64,000 bases of DNA, taken from contig NW_026570234.1 of NCBI RefSeq assembly GCF_019649055.1, forward strand, positions 1,674,001 through 1,738,000. The letters run 5' to 3'. This DNA comes from Paramacrobiotus metropolitanus (taxonomy: Eukaryota; Tardigrada; Eutardigrada; Parachela; Macrobiotidae). This document shows, piece after piece, positions 45,000 through 57,300 of this stretch. Below the pieces are notes generated by a model, which did no database searches, had not been told where the DNA came from, and saw nothing but the letters and a program-made list of their open reading frames with translations. Position 1 is the stretch's first letter. Each line of letters begins with the position of its first letter. The position numbers and the translations under genes were made by a program.

Positions 45000-45720
45000 A
45001 CTGTAGCATAATAGTATGTACTGCTCTGTATGTACAAGCCCGACGAATATTAAAGTGTATGTAGATACAGCGCAAAATACCAGTTCGCGGTTTAGCCTAT
45101 GGAGCGCCACGCCACACTGTGTACGCGTTAGATGCGTTCGGCATGGATGGTACAATACACGTCAAATGTTCTGCAGTAAGAACAACCGTAATCACTTGAT
45201 GGGTGGACGGTAGAATGTATGCAAATCCTTTGGTTATAAATTTTGATGTCATATAACAGTGACAACCATAGTTCTTGGGACTGCTTCACAACGGTCGTAC
45301 ACCGGCAGGATACGCAGTTTCTGGTACAGCTCTGGTGTAACCCGCTCCTTGTAATCAGCAATCGCAGGGAGTGCTCTCCGCTGTCTGCTTTAGCCAGTTT
45401 GCCGCGCAGGCCAAAGATGCCGGTGACCACGTATCCGACCCGTACTCGAGGTGTGGTTGGACACAGACATGGTACAGGCTCCTACGCTGGGCAAATTCAG
45501 CGTAGCAGCCTCTACCATGCCATACCATGCACAGGCACAGTAATTTCTTTTCTGGGTAAATGTACAGCGATAATTACAGACTCGCGCCACACTCTTGACG
45601 CGTTGCGTGAATGTGGCATACGCCACATACCTGATGCACGTCAAATATTGATATCGTATAAACTTAATTATTTATCCCAGCATCGAAGAATTTATCAATT
45701 ACTGAATTTTGTTATCATAA
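45000..45720 (-). pseudogene. Decayed coding-like fragment, copy a
   Basis: The minus-strand frame at 45430-45250 reads VVTGIFGLRGKLAKADSGEH. A related ILATFGLWGKSADV occurs in the fragment at 48180-48120. A duplicated segment lies at 45105-45175 and 45582-45650 (GCGCCACACT, ACGCGTT, GCACGTCAAAT). No complete gene can be built. This looks like one of several decayed copies of an unidentified gene (see 46030-48351 and 50500-52300). Confidence 0.3.
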
Positions 45721-46029
45721 ATAATTCATTGTAGAATTAAATTTAGCATGGCAATATGTATGTGGTGTCTCGTGAATTCCTGTTGTTGTACTCTGTGCAC
45801 ATGTTGTACAATGTACATCCTAGCAACTCATGTTGTAATCTTAATTCTATTGCTGTACTCGTACTGTTCTACTTGTTACTGATTTAGTCATCTTGTTGGC
45901 CAGCTGCAGTGAACATGTATTATTACAGCTACTTATTATTATTACGTACTTTCTACATACTTCACACAGTAATTATAGTTAAGTGGCTGCTTTCTGAACG
46001 CCGTGCAAACACGTATTTTAACGTGCAAA

Positions 46030-48351
46030 CACAGAAACGGAATATTCATCATACACACGAGTAGCCATAGTTTTGACAATCGCAATGCACGGCACGTAAA
46101 AGTCACTTACCGCCGCCAACCAGGCGCTATCTCCGTTGCCATTGAGCCTGACTTATAGCGCGAGGCCCAAATGATTACGGGGAAAGCGCATAATTTTCGC
46201 AGTGTGCTGTTTACCGCCCTCAAATGTCTAACGCTAGAAAGTCAGTTAGTTGAATATTGTGGTAAGGATTATGATAAGCATTTGTGGTAATTGGCACTGT
46301 CCGTGCCTGCCTTAGGTACCATCCGCCACGTTGGCAAAGAACACATAACGTCTTCACCGAGATCGACTGCCTGGCCAAATACCACAGAGCACAGACAGAC
46401 CACCGTGTAACAGGACCGCGCTCCAAAACATACGCCGACAAAAATGTGCCTGTTGATTTTTCAAGTAACACTCAACAAATTGTCGACTGGTTTCGTGGTT
46501 AGCACCCTGGGCGATTCTCCGACATGATATTGTCATTTTCTCACGAAATGATACCCCTCTCGAAATCAGCTGAATCGGCAAGCCACGCGTCCTGATTTAC
46601 ACTATGCGACGGCAGGTGACGATCGTGCCGCCCATCGCGTCGACAGTTTGCCGAGTGGCTACTTGAAAAACCAGCCAACATCTCTATTTTTGCCGGCATC
46701 TTTCTTGGAGCGCGAACCGCGGTCTATATCTAGCAGGCAACAGTTTTCGGCGCAGACACGTTGTGCTACTGATAAGTCAGCTGATCGACAATGCGAACGG
46801 ATGGTACATCAAGCGAGTATCCACAGACCATAGCTATATGTTAACAATCAACATACTGTAGCGGCTCGCGCCTCTTGGACTACGGAATTCACATTGTACA
46901 GAGTACAGTCTCTATGGCCCAAGATGTGCGAGTACCACCAGTATACTGTCGCGCAGTTACTCCGTGTCAGTGGTGATGCTTTTTTCAAATATGCCCTGAT
47001 TACTGTTAATCGGTTTTTAGAAGTACTTCGTTCTTACGAGGGAGATACCCGAACACGTCCGCGTCAGATCAGCATACACTTGGTACCATCAGAATCCTTA
47101 GAATTTCAGCTATTTTCTTCGAGAATCAAAACACCCCCAGATAAAGAACTCGAGTTTAGTGATCTCTGAGAAGCCAGCATAGATATGATGGCTGACTTCC
47201 ATCGAAACGTCAGCAGGCGCCATACGCAATGTCCAGCCTAGCTACGCCATGCGCTACGAATAGTCTGGCTGCAATCTGTAGTTTCTGTACTGGTATCTTT
47301 GACAGTTGTCTCACCTATTTTGCCCTGTCGCGCGCACCAGCATCCGCGGTTGCATTGATCTGTACGGAGCCAGTCGATGCTGATGCGCTTACAGAGTCAA
47401 AAAACTGCGATAGCTATCGATAAAGCGCTATTGAACTTGTCGCTGAAAGACGGTTGCGCAATCTCGCATCCGTACCAAGGCGCCGTATAGCTCTGTATGG
47501 CGTCTGCTGACGTTTCGATGGAAATCAGCCATCTTATCTGTGTTGGCTTCTCAGGGATCCCTGAACTCGAGTTCTTTATCTGGGGGTATTTTGATTATCA
47601 AAGAAAATAGCTGAAATTCTAAGGATTCTAATGGTACCAAGTGCATGCTGATCTGACGCGGACGTGTTCGGGTATCTCCCTCGTTAGTCAGTATGTACTA
47701 TTTAGCCGTTTGCTGAAATTGTTTATCGACCCGGCTCCAGTCTCGTTAAGCGGCTCCTGATGCAAGAACAAGACCGGGGTTAATACGGTTTGGTCAGCTG
47801 CGAATGGACGGTTGTCAAAGACGCATCCTGTAACGCGACCTTCGATGGATACGACTTTAACGACAGTCCATTGGCAGTCAGTTCGTCGCAGAAGGCCCGC
47901 GACGCTGGACCCGCTCATACCAGCTAAATTCGCAGCTGCTTCGAACGGTCGCCCGTTTCCTGCGAATGCCGTAAGCAGTTTCAAAATGTTGTGGACGTCT
48001 GATGCGGTTTTGCGGATGTCTGGTGAGACGTCCCTAGACAGCACCGGATGTACAGAACATTTCAGTAGTCCGGCTCGAGCGGTTTCACCATTTTTATTTA
48101 GGAGCTGGCAGACGACTGTAGCCTCTAGCCGGTTTCTTCCTTAAAACGTCTGCCGACTTTCCCCAGAGCCCGAATGTTGCAAGGATAAGTTGGACGATTC
48201 GGTAGCTGCCAGATGCCTTCGAAATAATACATAGTATGAATAACTGTCGTGAATTTGGAACAGAAAAATTCAATCTGAGAGAAAGTTTACAGCAATAAGC
48301 TAACACGAATTTGCTTTGTCGTAGGGACCGTACCGATCCGCCGGTGTACAA
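46030..48351 (-). pseudogene. Decayed multi-part gene of unknown family, copy b
   Basis: Several minus-strand frames look protein-like but break often: 48351-48094 (RIVQLILATFGLWGK), 48044-47688 (GRVTGCVFDNRPFAADQTVL, then PVLFLHQEPLNETGAG) and 46471-46220 (AYVLERGPVTRWSVCALWYL, then SISVKTLCVL). The same landmarks occur in the same order at 50500-52300. Hydrophobic segments would suit a membrane receptor, but no diagnostic motif was found, so the family is left open. The copy is interrupted by the inverted repeat at 47027-47697. Confidence 0.35.
47027..47697. repeat. Large inverted repeat, ~195-bp arms
   Basis: Left arm about 47027-47222, right arm about 47495-47697, spacer about 270 bases. 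Matching words, with the right side reverse-complemented: CGAGGGAGATACCCGAACAC, GTCCGCGTCAGATCAGCAT, AGAATCCTTAGAATTTCAGC, ATAAAGAACTCGAGTT and CATCGAAACGTCAGCAG. Arms differ at scattered sites. A DNA transposon derivative or an inverted duplication are both possible; no transposase is seen in the spacer. Confidence 0.85.
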
Positions 48352-48354
48352 GTC

Positions 48355-49430
48355 CTTTTACCGTTTTGATGCCGACATATGTAATAGTCTTCTGAACTGT
48401 CTTCCCGTTTTAGCGTTCGGTTAATGCGTCGCGTTGAGTTATCCCACGGATAATGTGTTCATTTTATAGAGCAAAATCCGTGAGTGTCATGCCTTAGTTC
48501 AGACTACTAAAGCGACCTTTGAAGCTGGCTTTATGAGCAATAGATATGAATTCATCCTTAGTATGCGATAATTTCCGTAACTAGACGTGAGCCGATTTAG
48601 CGATACTGGAGTTAGTTTGCACCGAGCGCGAAGCGCGAGGTGCTGCAATTAAGCCTTCGTCAAGAGCATAAAATTTGTCTGACGCCACGAAGAGCGTACG
48701 TCACGCTTTTTCAATCCCATAATCCCAGTACCATTTCCCAGTGGTATTGGCGCTCGCGCTCGTGTAATAATGTGGTTCTCAACCACCGCTAGTACCCAGT
48801 TCAGTCATTTTCCCTCACTCATATCCTATACAGATAGATGATCCTTAAGGTAATCGACAAGCGTACGTACACTTTGTAGAAAGGCCGCAAAATTCTCAAT
48901 CGTTCCGGTACAGAGTCTGTATCCACACTATCCAAAACATTTGCCAGGAACGGGAGGGTTCTGGGCTCAGCGATCAGTTTGAATTACGGCGAAGTTCGAT
49001 GCGTAGTCCATTGGTTACTGCCCTGCTGTACACACTTCGTCACAACCGTTTGGAGGAAAAAGCATGTCATCTCCTGTATTAAGTACAAGATCTATACTAC
49101 GCGCGGCGCCCCATAGTTTTCAGATCTCAATAATCAAAACGATTTTTTTAAAAACTGACAACGCCAATAGATCGACCTTGGTCCAGAACTGGCTCACATG
49201 ATTTTCGTTTTTAAATTCGTTCGACCAGAATCATGTCACGACGCCGCAAACAACCTATCCACTTTCAAGGTGACCTTGGGACTTGGAGAAAATTTGCCTG
49301 GATATATTACATTATTACAAAACATAAATTGACATATTACACTAATTAAACCGAAAAATAAATAAATCGTACTTATTTTCGTGCGGCACCATGCAGAAAT
49401 TAAAATGAATTTAGCTTCTCGGCTTTGGTT
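48355..49430. other. Non-coding interval
   Basis: No frame of note, no repeat recognised beyond single-copy sequence, and no promoter-like structure. The minus frame at 49580-49236 overlaps the minisatellite and is repeat-derived. Confidence 0.45.
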
Positions 49431-49439
49431 GTCGGCACT

Positions 49440-49985
49440 TTTGTACCGAAGTAAATGACCGAACTTCCATGATTGCCCAGTGAGCAAAATCTCTGGACGA
49501 GTGAGTGGCCGAGTTACCACCACTGACCAGTAAGAAAAATCATTACTCGGTAGACGAGTGAGTGACCGAACTAACATCACTGCCCAGTGAACAGATTCTC
49601 TAGATAAACGACTGACCGAGCTGCTACCATTGCCAGAAAAATCACTGGACGCGTTAGTGACCGAACTACCCAGTGAGCAGAATCTCTAGATGAGTGAGTG
49701 TTAGAGTTACCACCACTGTCTAATGAGCAAAATCTCTAGAACAGTGTGTAACCGAGCTGTTACCACCGTCCAATAAGAAAAATCACTAGATCTGATTGAG
49801 TGCCCGAGGCCCCGAGCGATCACCAGTGTCCAATGAGCGGAATCTCTAGGTGAGCGAGTAACAGAGCTACCACCACTGGCCAGTAAGAAAAATCTCTAAA
49901 CGAGTGAGTTACCGAAGTATCTCCATTGTCCAGTGAGAAGAATCTCTAGATGAAGGAGTGACCGAGCTTCTACCAAAGTCCTGTC
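49440..49985 (+). repeat. ~60-bp minisatellite array
   Basis: About nine diverged units share TGTCCAGTGAG(C/A)A(A/G)AAT, CTCTAGA(T/C)GAGTGAGTGACC and GAGCTACCACCACTG. Unit length varies from about 55 to 65 bases and some units are truncated. It does not look coding in any frame. Confidence 0.9.
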
Positions 49986-50499
49986 TATGCGTGGTTCCAC
50001 TTAAAAATTTTTGGTAGGACACATCAGCAGTCCGATCGAGATTCTAGAGTCTTTCCTCAAGGCGTTGTACAATAAGTTCTAAGGCTGCTACATTTACTAA
50101 TAAACTACACGAATCCGCCATTCAAACAGACAGTGGATCACAAAAATGCGGAGGCGAAGCCGAAGCTGTTTCTTGTATTCTATAACACAAGCTGTTTACT
50201 AGATTTAATGAAGCGGCCTAGAAACAAAATATAAAACTGAAAAATTTAAAATAAACATCAAACCGATAAGAAAACCTGAGAAATTCTAGAAAGCTTTGGA
50301 AAACATTAGAAAACCCAGCAGAAATAACAAAAGTAGGGAAACGAAGCAGCTGCAACCGATTGGGGTACCGCCTGTATCTGTACAAGAGAGGTCCAGATCA
50401 CATGTATCGGGTTCTACTGCGGGGTACAGATATCTGTATATGTTCACGCCAGCGGTTAGTGACGGTCTGAAGGGAGATCGCTTTCACGGGAACGCTGTC

Positions 50500-52300
50500 G
50501 CAAGCTCGAACACACAGTGTGTTAACTGCGAGCAACGCACTGTTTGGTATAACTTGCTACACAGAAACGGAAAGTCCATCATATGCGCCAGCTGGCATAT
50601 CGTTGGCATCAACCATGTACAACACAGCACGCAAAAGTCACCTTCCACTGTCACCTTAGGCGCTTTCACCGTTGCCGTTTAGGTCCTGGCTGTCAACGGG
50701 ATGACCGTAAAACGCAATGGAGAAAGCACACCCTTTGCACGTGGTGGTGATGAAGACCCCGTGGCCCGTATGTAATCAATCGAAAACGAGGGCCCGCTTC
50801 GCTCGTCCGCTGGATTATCGTGTGTTAAAGGTTAAGACTATCGTTCGCGACGTGCCGGCCTTATATACCATCCACCACATCAATAGTCAGCTGCGTTTGC
50901 AGTAGACATAGCGTTTTCATCGCAGTTTGATGTCTGCCGAATACGCAGTACCAGACCGATATGACAGGAACGCGCTTCAGGAAATATACCGCAAAATAAG
51001 CTTATGGGCCGGCTTTTAACGTAGCACTTGTAATGCAGGATTTGAATAAGAGTAGTCTCGGATGCAAGTTATATGGCATGTACCGGAATAGTAGACGGAA
51101 TACACTTAAGCATGAGGTGCCGAACAGCAGCTTATATCGGGCATGATTTGGATTATAACAGTCACAGATTTGGATGTATTTAGAGTGGGAAGGCGTAGCC
51201 TTCATATGCAATGGCCATATATGTAAATCCCTCATAACACACTCGACAATCTACCGGCTGGATATCCGGCATGACACTGCCAATTTTGGCCATGATAGGA
51301 TGCCGCTTTAAAAACCAGCCGAATCGGTAAATTCCAACTGTTTTCTTATGCGTTCTTTTTCTCATTAGATTTTTTCATATGAGCGCACGAGCGCCAAAGA
51401 CTGGCATGGGAACACACGGTTGAAAGTAAAGGTCACGCCGCATATCCGGTCGACATTTTATTGAGCGTTACCGTTTTTTTAACGAGTAAATTTGTATCAT
51501 TTTAAGTAGTATTACGCGAATGCACTTTTTGCCCAATAAACCCAGTGTTACTTGTCAAATCCGCTAACATGCATTTTTGTCGGCAGATTTCTGGGAGCGC
51601 ACTCGCGATACTTGAAACCGATGAGCAGGCATCAACATTTCGGTGAAGACGAGGACGTAAAGCGGACTTCCCAAAATCATAGTTCATATTATCAACGCTA
51701 CGCGTACGGTCCTGTCATGTGCATCTTTGATTATAGAGTTTCCAAACACTGTGATCCAAAATCCGACACCGTGGTACAAAATGTGTAACTCCTTGTCTGT
51801 GGATAAAACAAATAAATGCTGCCTTTGGTGGCGTTGCTTTGGTTGCTCTCGTGTCGGCGTCACCCGAATGCGACGGCAACCGAAGCGACGCCGCGAGCGC
51901 CAACACTTTGCTGTAGCCAATGCACGATGGTACATGGTCAGTTTGCCGCTTCGGTTGAAGCACATCTGCCTAACAAGTGCAGTAGCGCTGGAACGCTGGT
52001 CGGCTAAACGATGCGTGCCGAGGCTACTTAAACAGACGGATTTTCGACGGATCCGGCAAGTTAATGCGCCGCCAGCAAGTACCAGTGGCGTTGGTTTTCT
52101 GAAGTGTATACTGGAAACTGTTGACTTTTTTGAGAAAGTATCTCGTTCTGAGTGAATACTTATCCGTTTGCTGAAATTGTTATCGACCCGTCTGAAGTTC
52201 CGTTAAAACCGGCTCTTAATGAAAAAGTAAGACGCCTGTAAATGCGGTTAGGCAGCTGCGAAAGAACGATTGTCTGCTCACCTACGCCGTCAGGTATACC
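50500..52300 (-). pseudogene. Decayed multi-part gene of unknown family, copy c
   Basis: This is collinear with copy b. CAGAAACGGAA...CATCATA, ACGCAAAAGTCACCT, AGGCGCT.TC.CCGTTGCC and CGTAAAACGCA.TGGAGAAAGC occur at about 50560-50735 and 46031-46190; CAGCCGAATCGG at about 51320 and 46567; TTTGCTGAAATTGTT..CGACCCG at 52168-52192 and 47709-47733. Frames are broken throughout and no start or stop pair is convincing. Confidence 0.4.
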
Positions 52301-52305
52301 TGACG
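52288..52305. repeat. Perfect 18-bp palindrome
   Basis: CGTCAGGTATACCTGACG reads identically on both strands. It lies five bases before the longer hairpin at 52310-52365. Confidence 0.95.
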
Positions 52306-52309
52306 AAAA

Positions 52310-52365
52310 GATTAAAAAACTGCAACACATTGAGTACGTACCCAATGTGTTGAAGTTTTTTGATC
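52310..52365. repeat. 28-bp-arm hairpin without spacer
   Basis: The two halves meet at 52337/52338 and pair across 28 positions with three mismatches (AAAAAACT, CAACACATTG and GTAC blocks). A double-strand cruciform or an RNA hairpin could form. The T-run on the 3' side is only part of the stem. Confidence 0.9.
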
Positions 52366-52599
52366 TTGCACACTTGGACAACTAAAACTACACAGTGACA
52401 CACTACACGTTTATCACTACACGAAATATGTATCACTACACACTATTTTATCCTATGCCATGTAGCACTAGCAGGGAATATGAAATTCCTACCCTTACGG
52501 TCGTTCAGTTGGCCACCTACAGTAAGTGAATGGGCGATGGTCATTCAAACTTCAAAGTGGCCACCTACTGGTCTCGGCACGAACTACTGGTCTCGGCAT

Positions 52600-52868
52600 G
52601 CCGTCGCCGGTCCGCGTGGTTCCTGGACGGCTCCAGACTGCTGACGAACAACACATCCTAGTCCAGATATTCAAGAACGGCAGGTCAACCACGTCTTCCC
52701 CGCCGTCAAACTCCAGGTTCCGGTGGGGAACTTCCGAATATCCCGTTCCGGAAGGACGATGTCGAATCCCTTGTCGAAGTACTTGATGATCCGTTCAATG
52801 TATTTCGGCGAAGAGCTCTTGGCGTCCACGGTCAACACCGCCGTAATAGCAAGTAGTAAGAAACGCAT
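52600..52868 (-). CDS. Short secreted protein fragment, frame-broken
   Basis: ATG at 52868 opens a clear signal peptide (MRFLLLAITAVLTVDA), then KSSSPKYIERIIKYFDKGF and DIVLPERDIRKFPTG. Near 52718-52726 the frame seems to slip by one base: the next sensible frame reads NLEFDGGEDVVDLPFLNIW. The lipid-binding JHBP/mite-group-7 families have similar helix-then-strand starts, but the resemblance is weak. No downstream exon or true stop was identified. A decayed gene or a single-base sequence error would both explain the break. Confidence 0.4.
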
Positions 52869-52950
52869 AAGGCATAAAATTAAAGAACTGGTATTTTGAA
52901 GAAAGGCAGTAAAACAGGGCCATTAAACGTTGAATTACGCATGGACTAAT

Positions 52951-53096
52951 TACTGTATTTACACAAGTTTAGAGCCACCAAAATAGCGGAAGCCGTAAAG
53001 AATAGCGCGCGGCTTCTTTGAGCTTCAAAGATGCCGTCAGATATTCTGCGCGTACCCGGACTTTTTTGTGGCTCTTAAACTTGTGTTAGTACAGTA
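52951..53096. mobile_element. MITE-like element, 146 bp
   Basis: Terminal inverted repeats begin TACTGTATTTACACAAGTTT and continue AGAGCCAC. The right end, reverse-complemented, reads TACTGTACTAACACAAGTTT then AAGAGCCAC. There is no coding capacity. The outer TA could be a TA target duplication as in Tc1/mariner-derived MITEs. The element at 59235-59329 has related ends. Confidence 0.75.
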
Positions 53097-53137
53097 CAAA
53101 TGACCGCTGCGTCCGCAACGAAATGTAACTGAGATAT

Positions 53138-53355
53138 TGTTGATACAAAACTCTGTACCGGCACAATTGAGTGCTCGTACGTCTGCAGACTATCATGAGA
53201 AATATTTGCAAGATGTAAATAAAAACAGGTTACTAACGAACTCTGGACTTGCTGAATCGGCTTCCGTTAAGTTACTAAAATTATGTCATAGGATGAAATT
53301 AGATCTATTTGCTCAAAAAGCAGGCATCAAAGGTCGCGTTGGCGGTAGAAACTAA
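53138..53355 (+). other. Unassigned 70-codon open frame
   Basis: The frame has balanced composition (RTSADYHEKYLQDVNKNRLL, then CHRMKLDLFAQKAGIKGRVG) and could be a terminal exon starting at a CTGCAG acceptor near 53189. No family was recognised and no upstream exon was found. Confidence 0.2.
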
Positions 53356-54307
53356 GATATGGCTGTCACGAAGCCTGCAGCTACCAAATCAACACAAAAC
53401 GCATTAACTTAACGTTATAAGGGAACGACCACCAGAACAGTCCGTCAGTCAGTCATTTCACATTGAACACGTTTGAAAACTCATTGAACACACATTCCAA
53501 ATTTGAAGTGTTGCAATATTTACAAAAGAATGCCAAAACGCATCTTTATCTCGGCTTCTGTTTCTTTATCAGTTCTGACGACGTTCACGAAAGACACAAT
53601 GCAACGATACCGTATACGAAAGGGAAATACAACATGAAGTATATTTGCAGTATTTTATCGTATCTGTGGAAGCGCTTATTTGCACATTACACTTGCACAG
53701 CAGCATAGCTATTTTCTATAATTCTGCATAAACTGTGAAATTCTGTAGGTAAATTGTTCAGATCCTCCGGGTAAGCGTAAGCTGTTGAATCGCTGTAATC
53801 AACCGCCAACTGCACTTACAGTTAGCTGTGAAGGCCATCACATCATCATTCATCATCAGTAATGTTTGCTTCCTCACACTTTGTCACCGTCTTGTACAAA
53901 GTTGAATAAAAAGCCACAACTGGGGTGTTACTGATTTTTACTTCTTGCGAGATGATGAGAAAGGTTTATCTGCTTTGAGCGAATTGTTGCATGGTGTACG
54001 AATCGTTGTACGTTCTGACCGTCGTATTAATAACATAATTTCAAAACAAATATTCGCACCTCGATATTTTCCATGTGCTTTGTGGTGCACAAATCTATCG
54101 TCGCTTTACTTTAGATGCTGATATCAATATCGGTGCTGTCGAGGCCGCCAAATTTTCTGCTGACTCATCCCGGCATGTGTGCTGAATACCTTTCCACATT
54201 TTTGTTATACGGTATGGCTTTCTGTTCTATAAAAAATATGTCCAAGGATAAATTTTGGTTAAACTGCAATAATTATGTTAGAGAAGATAGAGAAGACTTG
54301 CAAATTT

Positions 54308-57300
54308 ATGCGTGCGTGCCGACTTTACAATCCTTTCGGTTTCTTATGCGCATGTTATTTCGTTACTTCCTCTGCTGCATTTCTTAAGCTTCTGTTGATG
54401 ACTGCAGCAGCTGTCCTCTCACTTGATCGTCCAGTTGTATACGGGGATGGAGAAGCTTTAGCGGAATGCTATTACAGCACGGAGTTGCTGACCTCATGTG
54501 ATATGGGAACCGAAGCCCAGCCAGACAATTCCAGCGCTGTCATTGAGGCCTGCTCGCAACAGCCGGGAGTCACATGGTATCGTCGTAACTACAACGACAC
54601 GGGCATCTATAGTAACATAACTGCCTATCAGTTTGATTTGATTCAAGAGGCCAACGGTCTCGACAACGAACGCGGTACGTCTCTCTGGGCGCTATTTCCG
54701 CGCCGAAGCTGCAGCTTTTTTATCGCTAAACAAACAAAATGTTTTCTGTGCGGTTCGTAGGCAGCGTGAGGGCTGTTTCACGTTGCACCATGGATCCAAC
54801 TTATGGCACTTCATCTACAGATGTCACTTTTGACGAACTTTATGCGTTACTGACAACGGCTCGAGTTTATTATCCACCAGAGCCTGACCGTTATTTGATG
54901 CTTTCTTACTGGTATCGCCTGTCTTTCGGTGCATCAAGCACTCCCGCCGATAACGCCCATCCTGTATTCATCGATCATTACGATAACCAAGGGAACATGA
55001 AGTATACGATCAATATGATGCAGCTCTGGTCGGTTTACAATAGTGAGGAGTGGTATTACAAGGAGGTGAACGCGTTGCACTACAATCCCCATCAGTATGA
55101 TCCAGAAGCCGATGTTTCTCCGTTTGTTAGTTTTTTTTTTGTCACACCACAGCGGTAGATGCCAGCCGGACCAGCCCGGTGTCACAGCCTTAGCGTTGGA
55201 CGCCATCCAAATTTTTGCCGGTTAGCAGGAGACGAATTTCTTAATGATATGCTCCTGAAAATTATTGTTTCACACTGCATACGTAATGATTACTAAAAAC
55301 CTCGGTTTTAGTTGTATTATTCTCTTTTACAGTAAACAATTGTACAAAGTCAACGACCACACGCTCGACCACAGCACTTTCGACAATCACGAGTCCGGTA
55401 ACGTCTACCTCCACTCAGCTTACAACTTCCTTGAACAATGTCTCCAGTGCTCCAACCGAACTATTGTCATCAGGTACATACTACTTTATGCATACATAAT
55501 ATACCTGACGAACAGGAACAGCCATTTTGTATAATTATTTCAAGTATTGCTTACATTTGCAGTTTCAAGATGCCTACAAAGCGTTGTATAATCAAATGAT
55601 TAGATTAGTGTTGTACGATAATTTTATACAGCTTTTTCTACTTTCAGAAGCTTCCACCACATTCTCTTCTGTCTCTGTGGAACTTCAGAAAGTCACCAAT
55701 AAGGACACGTATCCGGACAACAACACCTACTACATGCAGTCGACACACAACGTGCTCGGCGTCATTCAGGAGGCAGTGAGCAGTTGCTGCCAGCTGACTT
55801 TCAGCGATATTCTGACGATCGCCAACTTCTTCCAAGAGTTTGCTGGAGCGGAAGCACCACCAAATCTACCGGAAGGTGCACAAGAAGAGGCAGTCCACAC
55901 ACTGCTGCAGATCACTGACCAAATACTCTATGCGGAAGAGGCTGCACAACTGAAAGCACCGGCAGCCAACAACGACGGGTACGACGCAGCAGCGACCGTC
56001 TACCAAGCACTGGAAGATATGTACAACAATCTGCCACCGAACGATGTACCATACATTTTCAACAGCTCATTTTCGTTGACACATATCCATGCCGTGCTGA
56101 TCAACGGTTCATCCCAGTTTGAACATTTTAATTTGACCACAAAGCTGGAAGTTAGTGGGTTCAATCGAGAAACGGAATTGCGGTTCTCGCGGATGGCAGA
56201 TCCGCAACCGTGGCCAGTATTGAGTTTAATACGGAAGCGCTGCAAGAGGCCTTTGAAGAGCTTCGTAAGTGGGCTGCCGACTTCTGCAGGCGGTATTCTG
56301 GTCACTCTACTATTTCGACGGAAGACTCCGGAACTTATTTCTTTTTTGGTTAAAATCTGTCAAATTGGTTTAAAATGAATGACGAATTTTGATGATCATT
56401 TAAACACATCGAAACTTTTAACAGGACAAATTGCGAACACAACACCAGTAAAGTTTTCCTTTTCGCTGTCGGCGATGCAGGCATTCAAATTTGCCAGGTT
56501 CATTCCCACGAATGAACTAAACGAAAGGTCAAGCCCGATAGTTTTACTGGCATCATTGGACCACAGACTTAAGAGGAAAGATATAATCACCATTCGGCAT
56601 AACGTGGACGTTTTGTTTGAAGTAAGCCGTAAAGTTACTTCAGTATTAAATTTAAATATTACAATACCGCGCATTCCAATGCTTGCAGTACCCATCCGGA
56701 GCAAGGAGGCAACACCAATGTATCTTCCTAAACTACACGTCCAAATACTGGTCTGAAGACGGTTGCCGGATGACTGCTAAACATGCTAAATGGAACAGCA
56801 CAACCGTGAAATGCACCTGCGATCATCTAACGCCATTCTCGCTTCTGCTGACGTTGTGTGGCAGCTTATCGAGATCCTTCGTTCCCAAGGATAAACCGTT
56901 CACTTTGGATCTGGCTGTTGTAACGACAGCCACAACTATCGTGGCGGCAGCATGTTGCCTCTTTGCTCTGTTAATCATAACGTGGGTAGTGATGTTTTCT
57001 TGTTGGGGTGCACTTATCGTATTACATATAATCGGAGCATTTTTGGAAATTCTGTAAAACGTTTTTAGGGTCAGAATTTTGCGGCGTAGCGTTATTTGGG
57101 ACGAGATGACATTTACACGGACGGGTTTGTGGATAGCGCTGTTCGGAATGTATCTCTTCACCATTTTCTCCCAGTTAATCGTTTACGCTCCTGAACTGTG
57201 CGGACAAAAATTCTGCCTGGCAAGTGGCATTTTGGTGCACTGGTTTGCGTTGATGAGCGTTGGATGGACGGCGGTGCAGACAGTTCACCTCATTCAAGTT

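Noticed and set aside
49440-49985. CRISPR-like array
   Set aside because: Units are tandem without unique spacers, diverged, and in a eukaryotic context; it is a minisatellite.
55265-55534. Frame reading KQLYKVNDHTLDHSTFDNHE in the GPCR stalk exon
   Set aside because: Its phases do not join the neighbouring exons without stops. The alternative frame gives a Thr/Ser-rich stalk and joins both sides in phase 1.
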